A stretch of 47,787 bases of DNA from Microcystis elabens FACHB-917 (GCF_014698445.1 NZ_JACJSZ010000024.1:1-47787), one strand, 5' to 3'; counted from the stretch's first letter, positions 1 through 6,873 are shown. Notes: generated from the letters alone by a model not told the origin. Program-made: numbers and translations.

Positions 1-408
1 CGGGATCTCGATCACCTGATGCCGCACGGGCGCTGGATCCTCTCCCTGCAGCAAGGTGCCGCAGCAGCGGCAGGCCTCCGGGTGGTGCTCCACCACCTCA
101 TCCACCCGCTTGATCGCCAGCAGCTCAGGGCCACTGCCAGGGTGGCCGGGCTGGCCACCACGCTTGCGGCCACTGCCTTTGCGCCGCTCAGGTGGCTTAA
201 AGCCGGGGCTGTCGCTGGAGGGCGGCTTGGAGGAATTACGCGAGCTGCGGCCGATCCGCTCCTGGAGCTTGGCCAGTTCCGTCGACAGGGCGGTGAGTTG
301 GCCACGCAGATGTTCGTTCTCACGCAGCTGGGCCAGGATTAAGGACCGGACGACAGATGGAGTCGCCAGCCAGTCCGCCTCTGAAATCCCAGCCGGAGGT
401 GTGCTCAT
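1..408 (-). CDS. IS66 family transposase, N-terminal part (runs off left edge)
   Basis: The minus strand is open from an ATG at 406-408 to the window edge. The product starts MSTPPAGISEADW. A leucine-rich coiled coil follows (about residues 25-50), then a basic RSSRNSSKPPSSD motif, a GRKRGGQPGHPG stretch and a CRCCG zinc-binding motif. This order is typical of IS66 TnpC transposases: leucine zipper, then the SSxNSSxPPSSD region, then the zinc-finger domain. The catalytic DDE domain would lie beyond the left edge. IS66 transposases move their own element by a DDE reaction. No tnpA or tnpB is visible upstream of this gene, but some IS66 relatives carry only tnpC. The family call is firm; whether the element is complete cannot be judged. 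Confidence 0.85.
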   Translation of the reverse strand, partial: MSTPPAGISEADWLATPSVVRSLILAQLRENEHLRGQLTALSTELAKLQERIGRSSRNSSKPPSSDSPGFKPPERRKGSGRKRGGQPGHPGSGPELLAIKRVDEVVEHHPEACRCCGTLLQGEDPAPVRHQVIEIP

Positions 409-808
409 CACAAGCGGTCTCTGCCTGTGATGCAAGCGGGAATCAAGCTGCCGTCAAGGGTTCAGCAGGGCCAATGTTCGATCCGAACCGTCACACCCCC
501 TGAACGGGTACTCGGAATCAGCGACTATACTGTAGTTGTATGGCTTGGGATCTTGTTGTTTAGGCTGGCCTCTAGTTTATTGCAGATATCACCGCTCATT
601 AGGAGCTGCTTGTTGCAGGCATTCATTATTGGCACTGTTATCTATGGAACATCACTGTTGTTAAGGTGTCGGTCAACAGACTAGCTTAAAAGTTAACATC
701 TACTTACAAGCGTGACCGTACAACAACCAGATTCAGAAGACGGGATCTTAAGCTTGGTTCTCCGCTGAGATCTACTCCCGCTCCTGATCTGGAGCGTTAG
801 GTAGTCAG
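409..808. other. Gene-free AT-richer stretch between IS66 and the HNH-HIT gene
   Basis: No convincing gene is seen here. Bases 520-720 are clearly richer in A and T than everything around them, which fits foreign or IS-flank DNA. An 85-codon open frame at 427-684 would encode a hydrophobic peptide, but it lacks a ribosome site and recognisable features, so it is not called. The IS66 right end should lie in this stretch, but no terminal repeat can be fixed without the other end. Confidence 0.4.
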
Positions 809-1810
809 TCAGTACTTCTGCTTCCCAACAATCACCCCCCGAACCCCACCCCGAGGCTCCGCGCAATCCCCCAGCCGCCGTGGAATCAGATGCCAATGCG
901 CATGAAACACCGTCTGCCCCGCCGCCTCGCCTGAGTTCAGCCCCACATTCCAGCCCCTGATCGTGGCGTCCTGGGCGCTCAGCTGCTCCCGCCGCTGCTT
1001 CAGCAGCTCCACCGCGGCATTCCTCTCCGGCTGGTGCAGCGCCAGCCCGTCGGCCACGTGGCGCCGGGGGATCACCAGGCTGTGGCCCGGCGTCACCGGG
1101 TAGGCATCGGCGATGCACAGCGCCAGTTCGTTCTCCAGCAGCACCCGGCCGCTGCCCTCCAGCGCGCAGAACACACAGCCCGCCTCGCGCCTGGCGTAGC
1201 TGGCCTGCAGACCGCGGAAGTCGGTGGTGTCGGTGTCGCGCTTGCCGGCGTTGCAGCGGAAGCAGAGGTCCTGCAGGTTGCTGATGTCGTCGGAGCCTCC
1301 CTGGTTCCTGGGGATGATGTGGTCCACCTCCAGGGCGCGCTGGTGCTCGTGCGCGCCGCAGCATTCGCAGCGGCCCCGGGCCCTGGTGAGCACCCGATAC
1401 TTCACCGAGCCGCTGATCGAGGTGCGGTGGCGGCTGCGGTGGGCAAACACCTCCTCACCCCGCTGGGCGCGGAAGGCATCGAGGCGCTGGCGGCACAGCT
1501 GCAGCAGCGCGTCGCGCTCGTTGTCGCTCAGCTCGTCGCCGCCGATCAGGGAATAGGCACCGTTGCCATAGCGGGTGATGCCGTTGCCGGTGAGCACCTT
1601 GCCCACCATCCGTTTCACACGTTCGGTGTAGTACTCGATCTGGGTCACGTCCTCCCCCAGGATCCGCCGGGCCACGTCCTGCGCCGGGGCTGGGCTGCGG
1701 CGGCTGAGCAGTTCCATGAGCATGAGCGGCTGGTAGATGTGGCTCATGCGCATGCGCTTGGCGATGTAGTGCCGCAGGCGCTGGTAGGTGGCGGAGGGGG
1801 GCGGGGGCAT
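809..1810 (-). CDS. HNH endonuclease-HIT domain fusion protein (intact copy)
   Basis: The product is 333 aa, starting MPPPPSATYQRL. It has three parts. The N-terminal part (about 1-100) looks like a winged helix, with YQPLMLMELL and YYTERVKRMVGKVLT motifs. The middle is an HNH nuclease, with CECCGAHEHQ, LEVDHIIPRNQGGSDDISN and LCFRCNAGK. The C-terminal part is a HIT domain that starts CVFC and ends with the histidine triad VFHAHWHLIPRR. HNH domains cut DNA or RNA; HIT domains hydrolyse nucleotide phosphoesters. The fusion suggests a nuclease tied to nucleotide processing, possibly in defence, but substrate and role are unknown. All key residues are present. This is the only intact member of a family that has seven broken pieces downstream in the window, all on the same strand. 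The ATG at 1808-1810 was chosen because several of the broken copies keep the same MPPPPS start. Confidence 0.85.
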   Translation of the reverse strand: MPPPPSATYQRLRHYIAKRMRMSHIYQPLMLMELLSRRSPAPAQDVARRILGEDVTQIEYYTERVKRMVGKVLTGNGITRYGNGAYSLIGGDELSDNERDALLQLCRQRLDAFRAQRGEEVFAHRSRHRTSISGSVKYRVLTRARGRCECCGAHEHQRALEVDHIIPRNQGGSDDISNLQDLCFRCNAGKRDTDTTDFRGLQASYARREAGCVFCALEGSGRVLLENELALCIADAYPVTPGHSLVIPRRHVADGLALHQPERNAAVELLKQRREQLSAQDATIRGWNVGLNSGEAAGQTVFHAHWHLIPRRLGDCAEPRGGVRGVIVGKQKY

Positions 1811-1840
1811 GGAGTGATGCTGGCGGCTGCCGGACGACCG

Positions 1841-1959
1841 GGCCAGGTTTGGTGTTGGGCGGCCCGTCAGGAGTGCGACCCTGCTGGGATACCTTCTGGC
1901 GTGGGCGCCTGGCGGCTGCAGCCAACCCGGCTCCTGGTGTGGCTGTGCCGCCCCAGTCC
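1841..1959. repeat. HNH-upstream repeat, copy A
   Basis: This is about 120 bp upstream of the intact HNH-HIT start. It shares long blocks with 4528-4648 and 6906-7026: GGCGGCCCGTCAGG near its left end, GGCTGCAGCCAACCC in the middle and TGGCTGTGCCG near its right end. In all three places it sits between an HNH 5' end (minus strand) and a TA gene (plus strand), so it may hold divergent promoters or be a recombination tract. Confidence 0.7.
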
Positions 1960-2057
1960 ATACCCGCCACCGCATTGGGATCCGTGAACGCAGGTCCAGG
2001 CTGGCCTCCCATCTGGAAGCGTCCACGCCGATTGAGGTGACCCGCCATGGCCGCACC

Positions 2058-2231
2058 ATGGGCCTCGACGTGCCCTTGCCCCAGCAAGGCAACCTGAGCG
2101 GTCGGGCGAAGGTTCTGGAGGCTGGCCGGCTCATGCAGGCTGAACTGGAGCGTCTCGGTTTGCGCGCAGACGAGCTCAGTGCCGACTTCAAGGCCTGGCG
2201 GAAAGGCCGTTCCGAGCAGCCAATGGCCTGA
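2058..2231 (+). CDS. Small antitoxin-like protein
   Basis: The product is 57 aa (64 if the in-frame GTG at 2037 is used). It has a helical middle (LEAGRLMQAELERLGL) and a basic end (DFKAWRKGR). I do not recognise a named family with certainty. Size, composition and position suggest a type II antitoxin: it lies directly before a piece of a PIN-domain toxin and sits in an array of TA modules. The partner toxin is reduced to its C-terminus, so this gene may be an orphan. Confidence 0.4.
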   Translation: MGLDVPLPQQGNLSGRAKVLEAGRLMQAELERLGLRADELSADFKAWRKGRSEQPMA

Positions 2232-2286
2232 GGCTGGAGCGCAAGCTGTCCCGGCCTTCGGGTGCGTGCTCTCATCGGCCGCCGAC

Positions 2287-2415
2287 GTGACTGATCTCGC
2301 CAGGACGAGAGGTCTCGATCGAGAGGTCTGCGCTTGGACGGAGGATCAGGACGTCTTCGGCATCGGCATCGCACCCTGGAGCACCGACACGGTGGAGCGT
2401 GACCTGGAGAGCTGA
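2287..2415 (+). pseudogene. PIN-domain toxin remnant (C-terminus only)
   Basis: The plus frame ending at the TGA 2413-2415 reads ...CAWTEDQDVFGIGIAPWST.... It resembles the C-terminal motif of one PIN nuclease group (W-T-x-D-x-D-F-F-G-x-G). The upstream two thirds, with the other acidic residues, are missing, and no start codon fits. It is probably what is left of the toxin partner of the small gene at 2058-2231. The call rests on motif memory only. Confidence 0.35.
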
Positions 2416-2691
2416 GCCCCTCGCCCACGGGATAGGCGTCGGCGATGCACAGCGCCAGCTCGTTCTCCAGCAGCACCCGGCCGCCGTTCTGCAGCGCTGT
2501 GATCGAACCGCCCGCTGCGGTGGCTTCGCCACGCTGGCCTTCGGCCAGGACCCGCCATCGCTCAGTTCGTCGCCGCCGATCAGCCTGTCGCGGCCATCGC
2601 CATCGGCGTGGTGCCGTTGCCGGTGAGCACCCGGCCCACCATGCGCTTCCCAGGATCCTCCAGGCCAGTTCCTGCGCCGGGGCGGGGGCAT
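2416..2691 (-). pseudogene. HNH-HIT remnant, copy B
   Basis: Read on the minus strand from the ATG at 2689-2691, this keeps short pieces of the HNH-HIT gene in order: MPPP, then PAPAQ..RILG, a frameshifted RMVG-VLTGNG, GGDELSD, and GRVLLENELALCIADAYPVG from the start of the HIT domain. The HNH core and the histidine triad are deleted. After GGDELSD there is a short palindromic insertion (WPKAS-coding), also found in copy E at the same place. It cannot encode a working protein. Confidence 0.75.
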
Positions 2692-2745
2692 GGGGGCATC
2701 CAGGCTGGGTGAGACGGGGGGGGCACTTGTGGGGGAGAACAGCCG
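2692..2745. repeat. HNH-upstream repeat, second type, copy B
   Basis: This short tract lies just upstream of the copy B start and matches the tract upstream of copy G (7672-7725). Both read GTGA, then a G-run, then GGCACTTGT and another G-run. It differs from the 120-bp tract of copies A, D and F, so the array contains at least two upstream types. Confidence 0.5.
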
Positions 2746-2761
2746 TGTAGGAGTGCCTACG

Positions 2762-3100
2762 ATGGAAACCACCCTTCGTGCTGTGGTGGGCATGAACCCA
2801 TCGGCTCCCCCCAGCCTTGATGAGCTGCGGCGTCTCGCGCCGACGCTCCAGGCCTTGGCAGCTGCCCATGGAGGTCTTGAGTTGCGTGTCTTCGGCTCCG
2901 TGGCCCGCGGCAGCGCTCAGCTGGCCAGTGATCTCGACCTGCTGGTTGATTTCCCGGCAAGTCCCAGCTTTGAGCAGTTCATGGACCTCAAGCTCGCGCT
3001 GGAAGACCTCCTCAACGTTCGCGTCGACCTGGTGACCCGTAACGGTCTTCGTGCTGAGCTACGCGAGCGGATTGAGCGCGAGGCGGTTTCCCTTGCCTGA
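2762..3100 (+). CDS. MNT-type nucleotidyltransferase antitoxin (MntA-like), first pair
   Basis: The product is 112 aa. The motif GSVARGSAQLASDLDLLVDF matches the GSX10DXD signature of minimal nucleotidyltransferases that act as antitoxins to HEPN toxins. In the characterised MntA/HepT pair, MntA inactivates HepT by AMPylating a tyrosine near the RNase motif. The start at 2762 has an AGGAG eight bases upstream. The gene overlaps the HEPN gene that follows by a few bases, so the two are translationally coupled. It sits between HNH remnants B and C. Confidence 0.85.
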   Translation: METTLRAVVGMNPSAPPSLDELRRLAPTLQALAAAHGGLELRVFGSVARGSAQLASDLDLLVDFPASPSFEQFMDLKLALEDLLNVRVDLVTRNGLRAELRERIEREAVSLA

Positions 3101-3461
3101 GGAGAGCAGCGCGCGGGACTGGACGCTGTTTCTTCAGGACATGAGGCGCTTCTGCGCCAAAGTAAGTCGCTACACGGAAGGGCTGGATCAACAGCAATTC
3201 CTTGCAGACGAGTTGATCGTCGATGCGGTTCTCCGCAACCTGGAACTTCTCGGCGAAGCCGCCAAACAGATCCCGCCCGACGTTCGACTGCGTCACCCGA
3301 CAGTACCGTGGCGGCGTATTGCCGGGCTCCGTGATGTTCTGGCCCATGCCTACTTCGGTCTGGAGGACGAGACGATCTGGCAGACTGTCAGTTTCAGCGT
3401 TCCTGCACTGGCCGAGCAGCTCACTGCGGTGGCGATGATCGAATTGCCTGATCAGCACTAA
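3093..3461 (+). CDS. HEPN-domain RNase toxin (HepT-like, DUF86), first pair
   Basis: The product is about 122 aa. The segment LRDVLAHAYFG contains the RX4HXY motif of HepT toxins: R and H form the RNase site and Y is the residue AMPylated by MntA in the known pair. The preceding VDAVLRNLELLGEAAKQIP helix is typical of DUF86. The frame begins inside the antitoxin gene. The TTG at 3093, overlapping the antitoxin stop, is my best start, but it is uncertain and an ATG at 3141 would give a shorter protein. All toxin motif residues are intact. Confidence 0.82.
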   Translation: MPEESSARDWTLFLQDMRRFCAKVSRYTEGLDQQQFLADELIVDAVLRNLELLGEAAKQIPPDVRLRHPTVPWRRIAGLRDVLAHAYFGLEDETIWQTVSFSVPALAEQLTAVAMIELPDQH

Positions 3462-3480
3462 CCGAGAATATGCCAGTGTT

Positions 3481-3552
3481 CACTCAGGAACAGCGGAAGT
3501 TGCCGATGGTGTGCCGCAGGCGTTCGTAGTTGGCGGAGGGGGGCGGGGCCAT
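3481..3552 (-). pseudogene. HNH-HIT remnant, copy C (5' end only)
   Basis: From the ATG at 3550-3552 the minus strand reads MAPPPSANYERLRHTIGNF and then stops. This matches only the first 20 or so codons of the intact HNH-HIT gene. It lies between two MNT/HEPN modules of opposite orientation. Confidence 0.6.
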
Positions 3553-3562
3553 GGCAGAGCCC

Positions 3563-3964
3563 TCAGGCCTCAGCTTCGGAACCCGGCATGACCAGCGCCT
3601 GCAACCGGTTGATCAGTTCCTTCCCCTGTCGGTTGAAGGCCTCCCGATCCAGCCCCAGGGGAGCGGGATCGGCGTCATAGCGGAACTGCACGGCGTAGAC
3701 GGTGAGTTGAGCGAGCGGTGCCAGATCGGCCGTTGCCACTCCCTCGGCCTCCAGCAGCAACAGCAGTCGGCGCAGGTCATGGGTGAGCGGCGGGTCTCCA
3801 CTCACCGAGCTGCAAGTACCAGGCCTTGAGCGCCTTCTCCACCGCCTGCTGCAACAAGAAGCCCCAGGCCCCTCCCTGAACACAGCTGGATCGCTGGAGG
3901 CCTCTGCGGTCTCCAGATCGGCGATGGCGATCTTCAGCAGTCCTTCCGGCTCAGAGAACACCAT
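3563..3964 (-). pseudogene. HEPN-domain protein with two compensating frameshifts
   Basis: The open frame is 133 codons. The first 32 residues (MVFSEPEGLLKIAIADLETA...) and the last part (PPLTHDLRRLLLLLEAEG...) match HEPN proteins of the nucleotidyltransferase-partner type (PF05168). The 25 or so residues between are scrambled. Reading another frame there gives AWGFLLQQAVEKALKAWYL, the expected HEPN core helix. A one-base loss near 3867-3875 and a one-base gain near 3795-3805 therefore cancel out, leaving an open but corrupted protein. It overlaps the MNT gene at 3951 by 14 bases, as in intact pairs. It is probably inactive, unless both shifts are sequencing errors in G-runs. Confidence 0.65.
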
Positions 3965-4307
3965 CCAGCAATCGCCCCTCCCGGAACGCCCTGCCGATCA
4001 CGTGGGTGCGCCACAGCCGGCGTTCCTCGCACTCCCTCTCGGAATACAGCAGCAGATCCAGCGATACATCCGCTCGCGCCAGCAGCCCCCACAGCTGATT
4101 GAGCACCTCGAAGCGGTTGCGTCCCTCCAGCCAGGCATCCGGGGCCGTGATCAGCAGATCGATGTCCGACTCAGGGCCAGCGGTTCCCCTGGCCCTGGAG
4201 CCGAAAAGACGAACCTCCGAGCCTGGGATCACGCCATGGATCACGACCACGATCTCCTGCAGGAGGCTGTCGATCGGTAGTGCAACCGGGGTGTTCATGC
4301 CCTGCAT
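3951..4307 (-). CDS. MNT-type nucleotidyltransferase, inverted pair
   Basis: The product is 118 aa, with GSRARGTAGPESDIDLL matching GSX10DXD. It is less like the two plus-strand MNT proteins than they are like each other, and its partner is of a different HEPN type. The start at 4305-4307 has GAGGGG seven bases upstream; the next in-frame ATG is at 4298. The upstream sequence is HNH remnant D, so any promoter must lie in that remnant or beyond it. Probable role: modification or neutralisation of the HEPN protein encoded just downstream. Confidence 0.75.
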   Translation of the reverse strand: MQGMNTPVALPIDSLLQEIVVVIHGVIPGSEVRLFGSRARGTAGPESDIDLLITAPDAWLEGRNRFEVLNQLWGLLARADVSLDLLLYSERECEERRLWRTHVIGRAFREGRLLDGVL

Positions 4308-4498
4308 TCTGATTCCCCTCGCTCGGCGTCGCTCAGCTCGTCGCCGCCGATCAGGCTGTAGGCGCCGTTGCCGTAGGCGGGGCTGCTCCTCCCCAGCAGC
4401 TCCAGGAGCATGAGGGGTTGGTCGATGGGGCTCATGCGCATGCGCTCGGCGATCTACTCGCGCAGGCGCTGGTAGGTGGTTGAGGGGGGTGGGGGCAT
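4308..4498 (-). pseudogene. HNH-HIT remnant, copy D
   Basis: From the ATG at 4496-4498 it reads MPPPPSTTYQRLRE, a TAG stop (bases 4454-4456), IAERMRMSPIDQPLMLLELLGR, then jumps to YGNGAYSLIGGDELSDAER and ends at the MNT gene. The winged-helix part has an internal deletion and the HNH and HIT parts are gone. Its block 4379-4468 is 89/90 identical to 5693-5782 in copy E, including the same premature TAG. Confidence 0.75.
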
Positions 4499-4527
4499 GG
4501 GGCGATGGTGGCGGCTGCAGGGCGCTT

Positions 4528-4648
4528 GGACCAGGTGTGGCTTTGGGCGGCCCGTCAGGTAAGCGCCCTTGCTGGGATCCCTTCTGGCGTGATCGCGTGG
4601 CGGCTGCAGCCAACCCGGCTCTTGGCGTGGCTGTGCCGCCTCAGCCCC
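4528..4648. repeat. HNH-upstream repeat, copy D
   Basis: This is the second of three copies of the 120-bp tract, with GGCGGCCCGTCAGG and GGCTGCAGCCAACCCGGCT blocks in the same order and spacing as at 1841-1959. It lies between HNH remnant D and the second plus-strand MNT/HEPN pair. Confidence 0.7.
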
Positions 4649-4740
4649 TATCCCACTCCGCGGCCCCAGGCAGCTGCAGCATGTCGGCGAGGGGTGTCGT
4701 TCCCATCGCCCTCGACGGGGATGTAGTCCAGAATGGAGCC

Positions 4741-5055
4741 ATGGCTGCCCCTTCGACCCAGGAAACCTCCCTCCCCCAGCGGCTCCAGGGCGCCCGTGAG
4801 GAGGTGCTTGCCGTGGCTCACCGCTATGGGGCCCGCAACCTGCGGATCTATGGCTCGGTGGCCCGTGGCCAGGATCGGCCCGGCAGCGACCTTGACCTGC
4901 TGGTGGATCTGGAACGGGGCTGTTCCCTGCTGGATGTGATCGCTCTTCGGCAGGAACTGGAAGCTCTCTTGAATTGCCAGGTGGACCTGGCGGAAGCTGC
5001 GCAGTTGCATCCTTTGATCCGCGATCAGATCATTGCGCAGGCAAAGGCTTTGTGA
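4741..5055 (+). CDS. MNT-type nucleotidyltransferase antitoxin (MntA-like), second pair
   Basis: The product is 104 aa, with GSVARGQDRPGSDLDLLVDL matching GSX10DXD. After the motif comes a family-typical LLDVIALRQELEALLNCQVDL stretch. The ATG at 4741 is preceded by a short GGAG; the frame is open further upstream, so the start is moderately sure. The stop overlaps the GTG of the next gene (GTGA), giving tight coupling. It is related to, but not a recent copy of, the gene at 2762. Confidence 0.85.
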   Translation: MAAPSTQETSLPQRLQGAREEVLAVAHRYGARNLRIYGSVARGQDRPGSDLDLLVDLERGCSLLDVIALRQELEALLNCQVDLAEAAQLHPLIRDQIIAQAKAL

Positions 5056-5393
5056 GCAAGGATCTCCTTTACCTCACCAGCATTGCCGAAGCTCTTGAGC
5101 GCATCACTCTCTACTCCATCGAAGGCCGCTCAGCCTTTCTTGTTTCCACGCTTGTGCAGGATGGAGTGATCCGTAACTTGATCGTGGTTGGCGAAGCCGT
5201 GAAGAATCTGTCGGCGGATCTTCGCGAGTCCGAACCGTCCACTCCTTGGAAGTCCATCGCCGGCATGCGAGATGTTCTGATCCATGATTACTTGCGTGTG
5301 AATCTGGAGCAGGTATGGGAAACCGTGGCGCGTGATCTTCCTCCCCTTGGTCTCACCGTTCACTCGCTGATTGAGCGGCACATGAACGATTGA
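5052..5393 (+). CDS. HEPN-domain RNase toxin (HepT-like, DUF86), second pair
   Basis: The product is 113 aa, starting MSKDLLYLTSIAEALERI. MRDVLIHDYLRV holds the RX4HXY toxin motif (R, H and Y all present), and VIRNLIVVGEAVKNL is the usual DUF86 helix. The GTG start overlaps the antitoxin TGA. It probably acts as an mRNA- or tRNA-cutting RNase, held off by AMPylation of the motif tyrosine by the partner. HNH remnant E follows. Confidence 0.85.
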   Translation: MSKDLLYLTSIAEALERITLYSIEGRSAFLVSTLVQDGVIRNLIVVGEAVKNLSADLRESEPSTPWKSIAGMRDVLIHDYLRVNLEQVWETVARDLPPLGLTVHSLIERHMND

Positions 5394-5464
5394 GCGCGAA
5401 GCCAGCATCGCCTGCTGCCCAGGAGTCCCACCATGAGCCCCCTGGATCACGAAGAGCAGGTGAT

Positions 5465-5812
5465 CCTGCCGCTCGCGAAATAGCTGCAGCAGCGCGTCAC
5501 GTAGGGGCTGAGCCATGCTGGCCTTTGGCCAGGTAGTGGCGTCGCTCAGCTCTACTGCTGCGCAGAAGCCTTCGGCTACGCCGCCGATCAGGCTGTAGGC
5601 GCCGTTGCCGAAGGCGGTGCTGCCGTTGCCGGTGAGCACCTTGCCCACCATCCGCTTCCCAGGATCCGCCTGGCCACGTCCTGCGCTGGGGCGGGGCTGC
5701 TCCTCCCCAGCAGCTCCAGGAGCATGAGCGGTTGGTCGATGGGGCTCATGCGCATGCGCTCGGCGATCTACTCGCGCAGGCGAAGGAAGGCAGCAGAGGG
5801 TGGCGGGGGCAT
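5465..5812 (-). pseudogene. HNH-HIT remnant, copy E
   Basis: From the ATG at 5810-5812 it reads MPPPPSA..RRLRE, a TAG stop (5768-5770), IAERMRMSPIDQPLMLLELLGRSSPAPAQ, RRILGKRMVGKVLTGNG, FGNGAYSLIGG, ELSD, DALLQLF, and then fades. Two short palindromic insertions interrupt the GGDELSDAERD region, of 24 and 33 bases by comparison with other copies; both keep the frame. The second is shared with copy B. The HNH and HIT domains are missing. Large out-of-frame open readings over this stretch are not genes. Confidence 0.75.
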
Positions 5813-5906
5813 GGGAGAAGCCTTGCTGGCGTGTCCACGATCCATCCCATCGCGTCGTCCGCCTTGGAGCGTGCCTACGCTGGGTTCTCAGCCGTCCGCC
5901 GCGGCG

Positions 5907-6122
5907 ATGACACCCATGCCTGACCTCCTTCAACTGCCCCAGAGCGAGCGCCTGGCCCTTGCGATCGCCCTCTGGGACAGCCTGGATGACGAGGCCCGAG
6001 ATGGGGCGATGCCGCTCGATCCCGACCTCTGCGCTGAGCTGGATCGGCGCTGGACGGCCCATCTCAGGAACCCTGACGCAGCTCTTGGCTGGGATGAGGT
6101 GCGCAGCCAGCTCGGCATCTGA
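5907..6122 (+). CDS. Addiction-module antitoxin (PF09720-like)
   Basis: The product is 71 aa: LLQLPQSERLALAIALWDSL near the N-terminus, then a charged middle and GWDEVRSQL at the end. This is the pattern of the short putative addiction module component family, where LP..ERL.LA..LWDSL is diagnostic. Its stop overlaps the toxin start by one base (TGATG). It would bind and neutralise the ParE/RelE toxin and probably regulate the pair. Its upstream region is the short tract left from HNH copy E. Confidence 0.85.
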   Translation: MTPMPDLLQLPQSERLALAIALWDSLDDEARDGAMPLDPDLCAELDRRWTAHLRNPDAALGWDEVRSQLGI

Positions 6123-6418
6123 TGACGCTCCCTGCAGTGCGCGTCCTGCCGGAGGCGCTGGAGGAGCTGGTGGAAACCCAGCGCTGGTACGGAATGCGTG
6201 AGCCGGCACTGGCCAACGACTTTGCCCAGACCGTTGCTGCTGCGGAGGAGCGCATTCGCCACAATCCCCAATCCTTCCCCTTGATTCACAGCCGGATCCG
6301 CAGGCTGGTGCTGAGTCGATTTCCCTATGCCGTCCATTTTCGCGAGCAGGGCGCTGAAATCCTCGTGATCGCTCTGCACGGCCGCCAGGATCCCGACCGC
6401 TGGCAGCAGCGCTCCTGA
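6122..6418 (+). CDS. ParE/RelE family toxin
   Basis: The product is 98 aa: VRVLPEALEELVETQRWYG at the N-terminus, FPLIHSRIRRLVLSRFPYAVHF in the middle and ILVIALHGRQDPDRW at the end. This is the RelE/ParE fold pattern (R..FPY.V.F, then V.A..H..R.P..W). The family either cuts ribosome-bound mRNA or poisons gyrase; which applies here cannot be told. It is coupled to the antitoxin upstream. HNH remnant F begins right after its stop. Confidence 0.87.
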   Translation: MTLPAVRVLPEALEELVETQRWYGMREPALANDFAQTVAAAEERIRHNPQSFPLIHSRIRRLVLSRFPYAVHFREQGAEILVIALHGRQDPDRWQQRS

Positions 6419-6873
6419 ATGGGCATCGGCGATGCACAGCGCCAACTCGTTCTCCAGCAGCACCCGGCCGCTGCCCTCCAGCGTGCAGAGCACACATCCC
6501 GCTTCGCGGATCCCGTAGCTGGCCTGCAGCCCGCGGAAGTCGGTGCGCCCTCCTGCGTAGGCAAACAGCCGACGCGCTTGCCGGCGTTGCAGCGGAAGCA
6601 GAGGGCCTGCAGCGCGTCGCGCTCGCCCTCGCTCAGGTCGTCGCCGCCGATCAGGCTGTCGTGGCCATCGCCACAGGCGGTGATGCCGTTGAAGGTGAAC
6701 CCGGCCCACCATGCGCTTCCCAGGATGCGGCGGGAGACGTCTTGCGCGGGGGCTGGGTTGCGGCGGCCGAGGAGCTATTTGAGCATCAGGGGTTGGCCGA
6801 TGGGGCTCATGCGCATGCGTTCGGCGATGGTCTCTCGCAGGCGCTCGTAGGTGGCGGAGGGGGGCGGGGGCAT
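6419..6873 (-). pseudogene. HNH-HIT remnant, copy F
   Basis: This is the longest remnant. From the ATG at 6871-6873 it reads MPPPPSATYERLRETIAERM RMSPIGQPLMLK, a stop, LLGRRNPAPAQDVSRRILG, then frameshifted pieces of KRMVG and GGDDLSEGERDAL. It then jumps to LCFRCNAGK, FRGLQASYGIREAGCVLC and GRVLLENELALCIADAH. The HNH catalytic core was lost in one deletion and the histidine triad is absent. The first base after the ParE toxin stop already belongs to the remnant. Confidence 0.78.

Noticed and set aside
427..684. 85-codon frame with hydrophobic middle
   Set aside because: No ribosome site, no family pattern; the hydrophobicity follows from the AT-rich patch.
3951..4613. 220-codon fusion of HNH remnant D with the MNT protein
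   Set aside because: The upstream half of that frame is not the HNH frame but its shadow. The MNT gene has its own ribosome site before 4307.
5130..6497. Long minus-strand open frame of 455 codons, and a similar one at 5930-7090
   Set aside because: They run through HNH remnants E and F in wrong frames and opposite real TA genes. Their composition (runs of A, R, P) is typical of shadows in GC-rich DNA.
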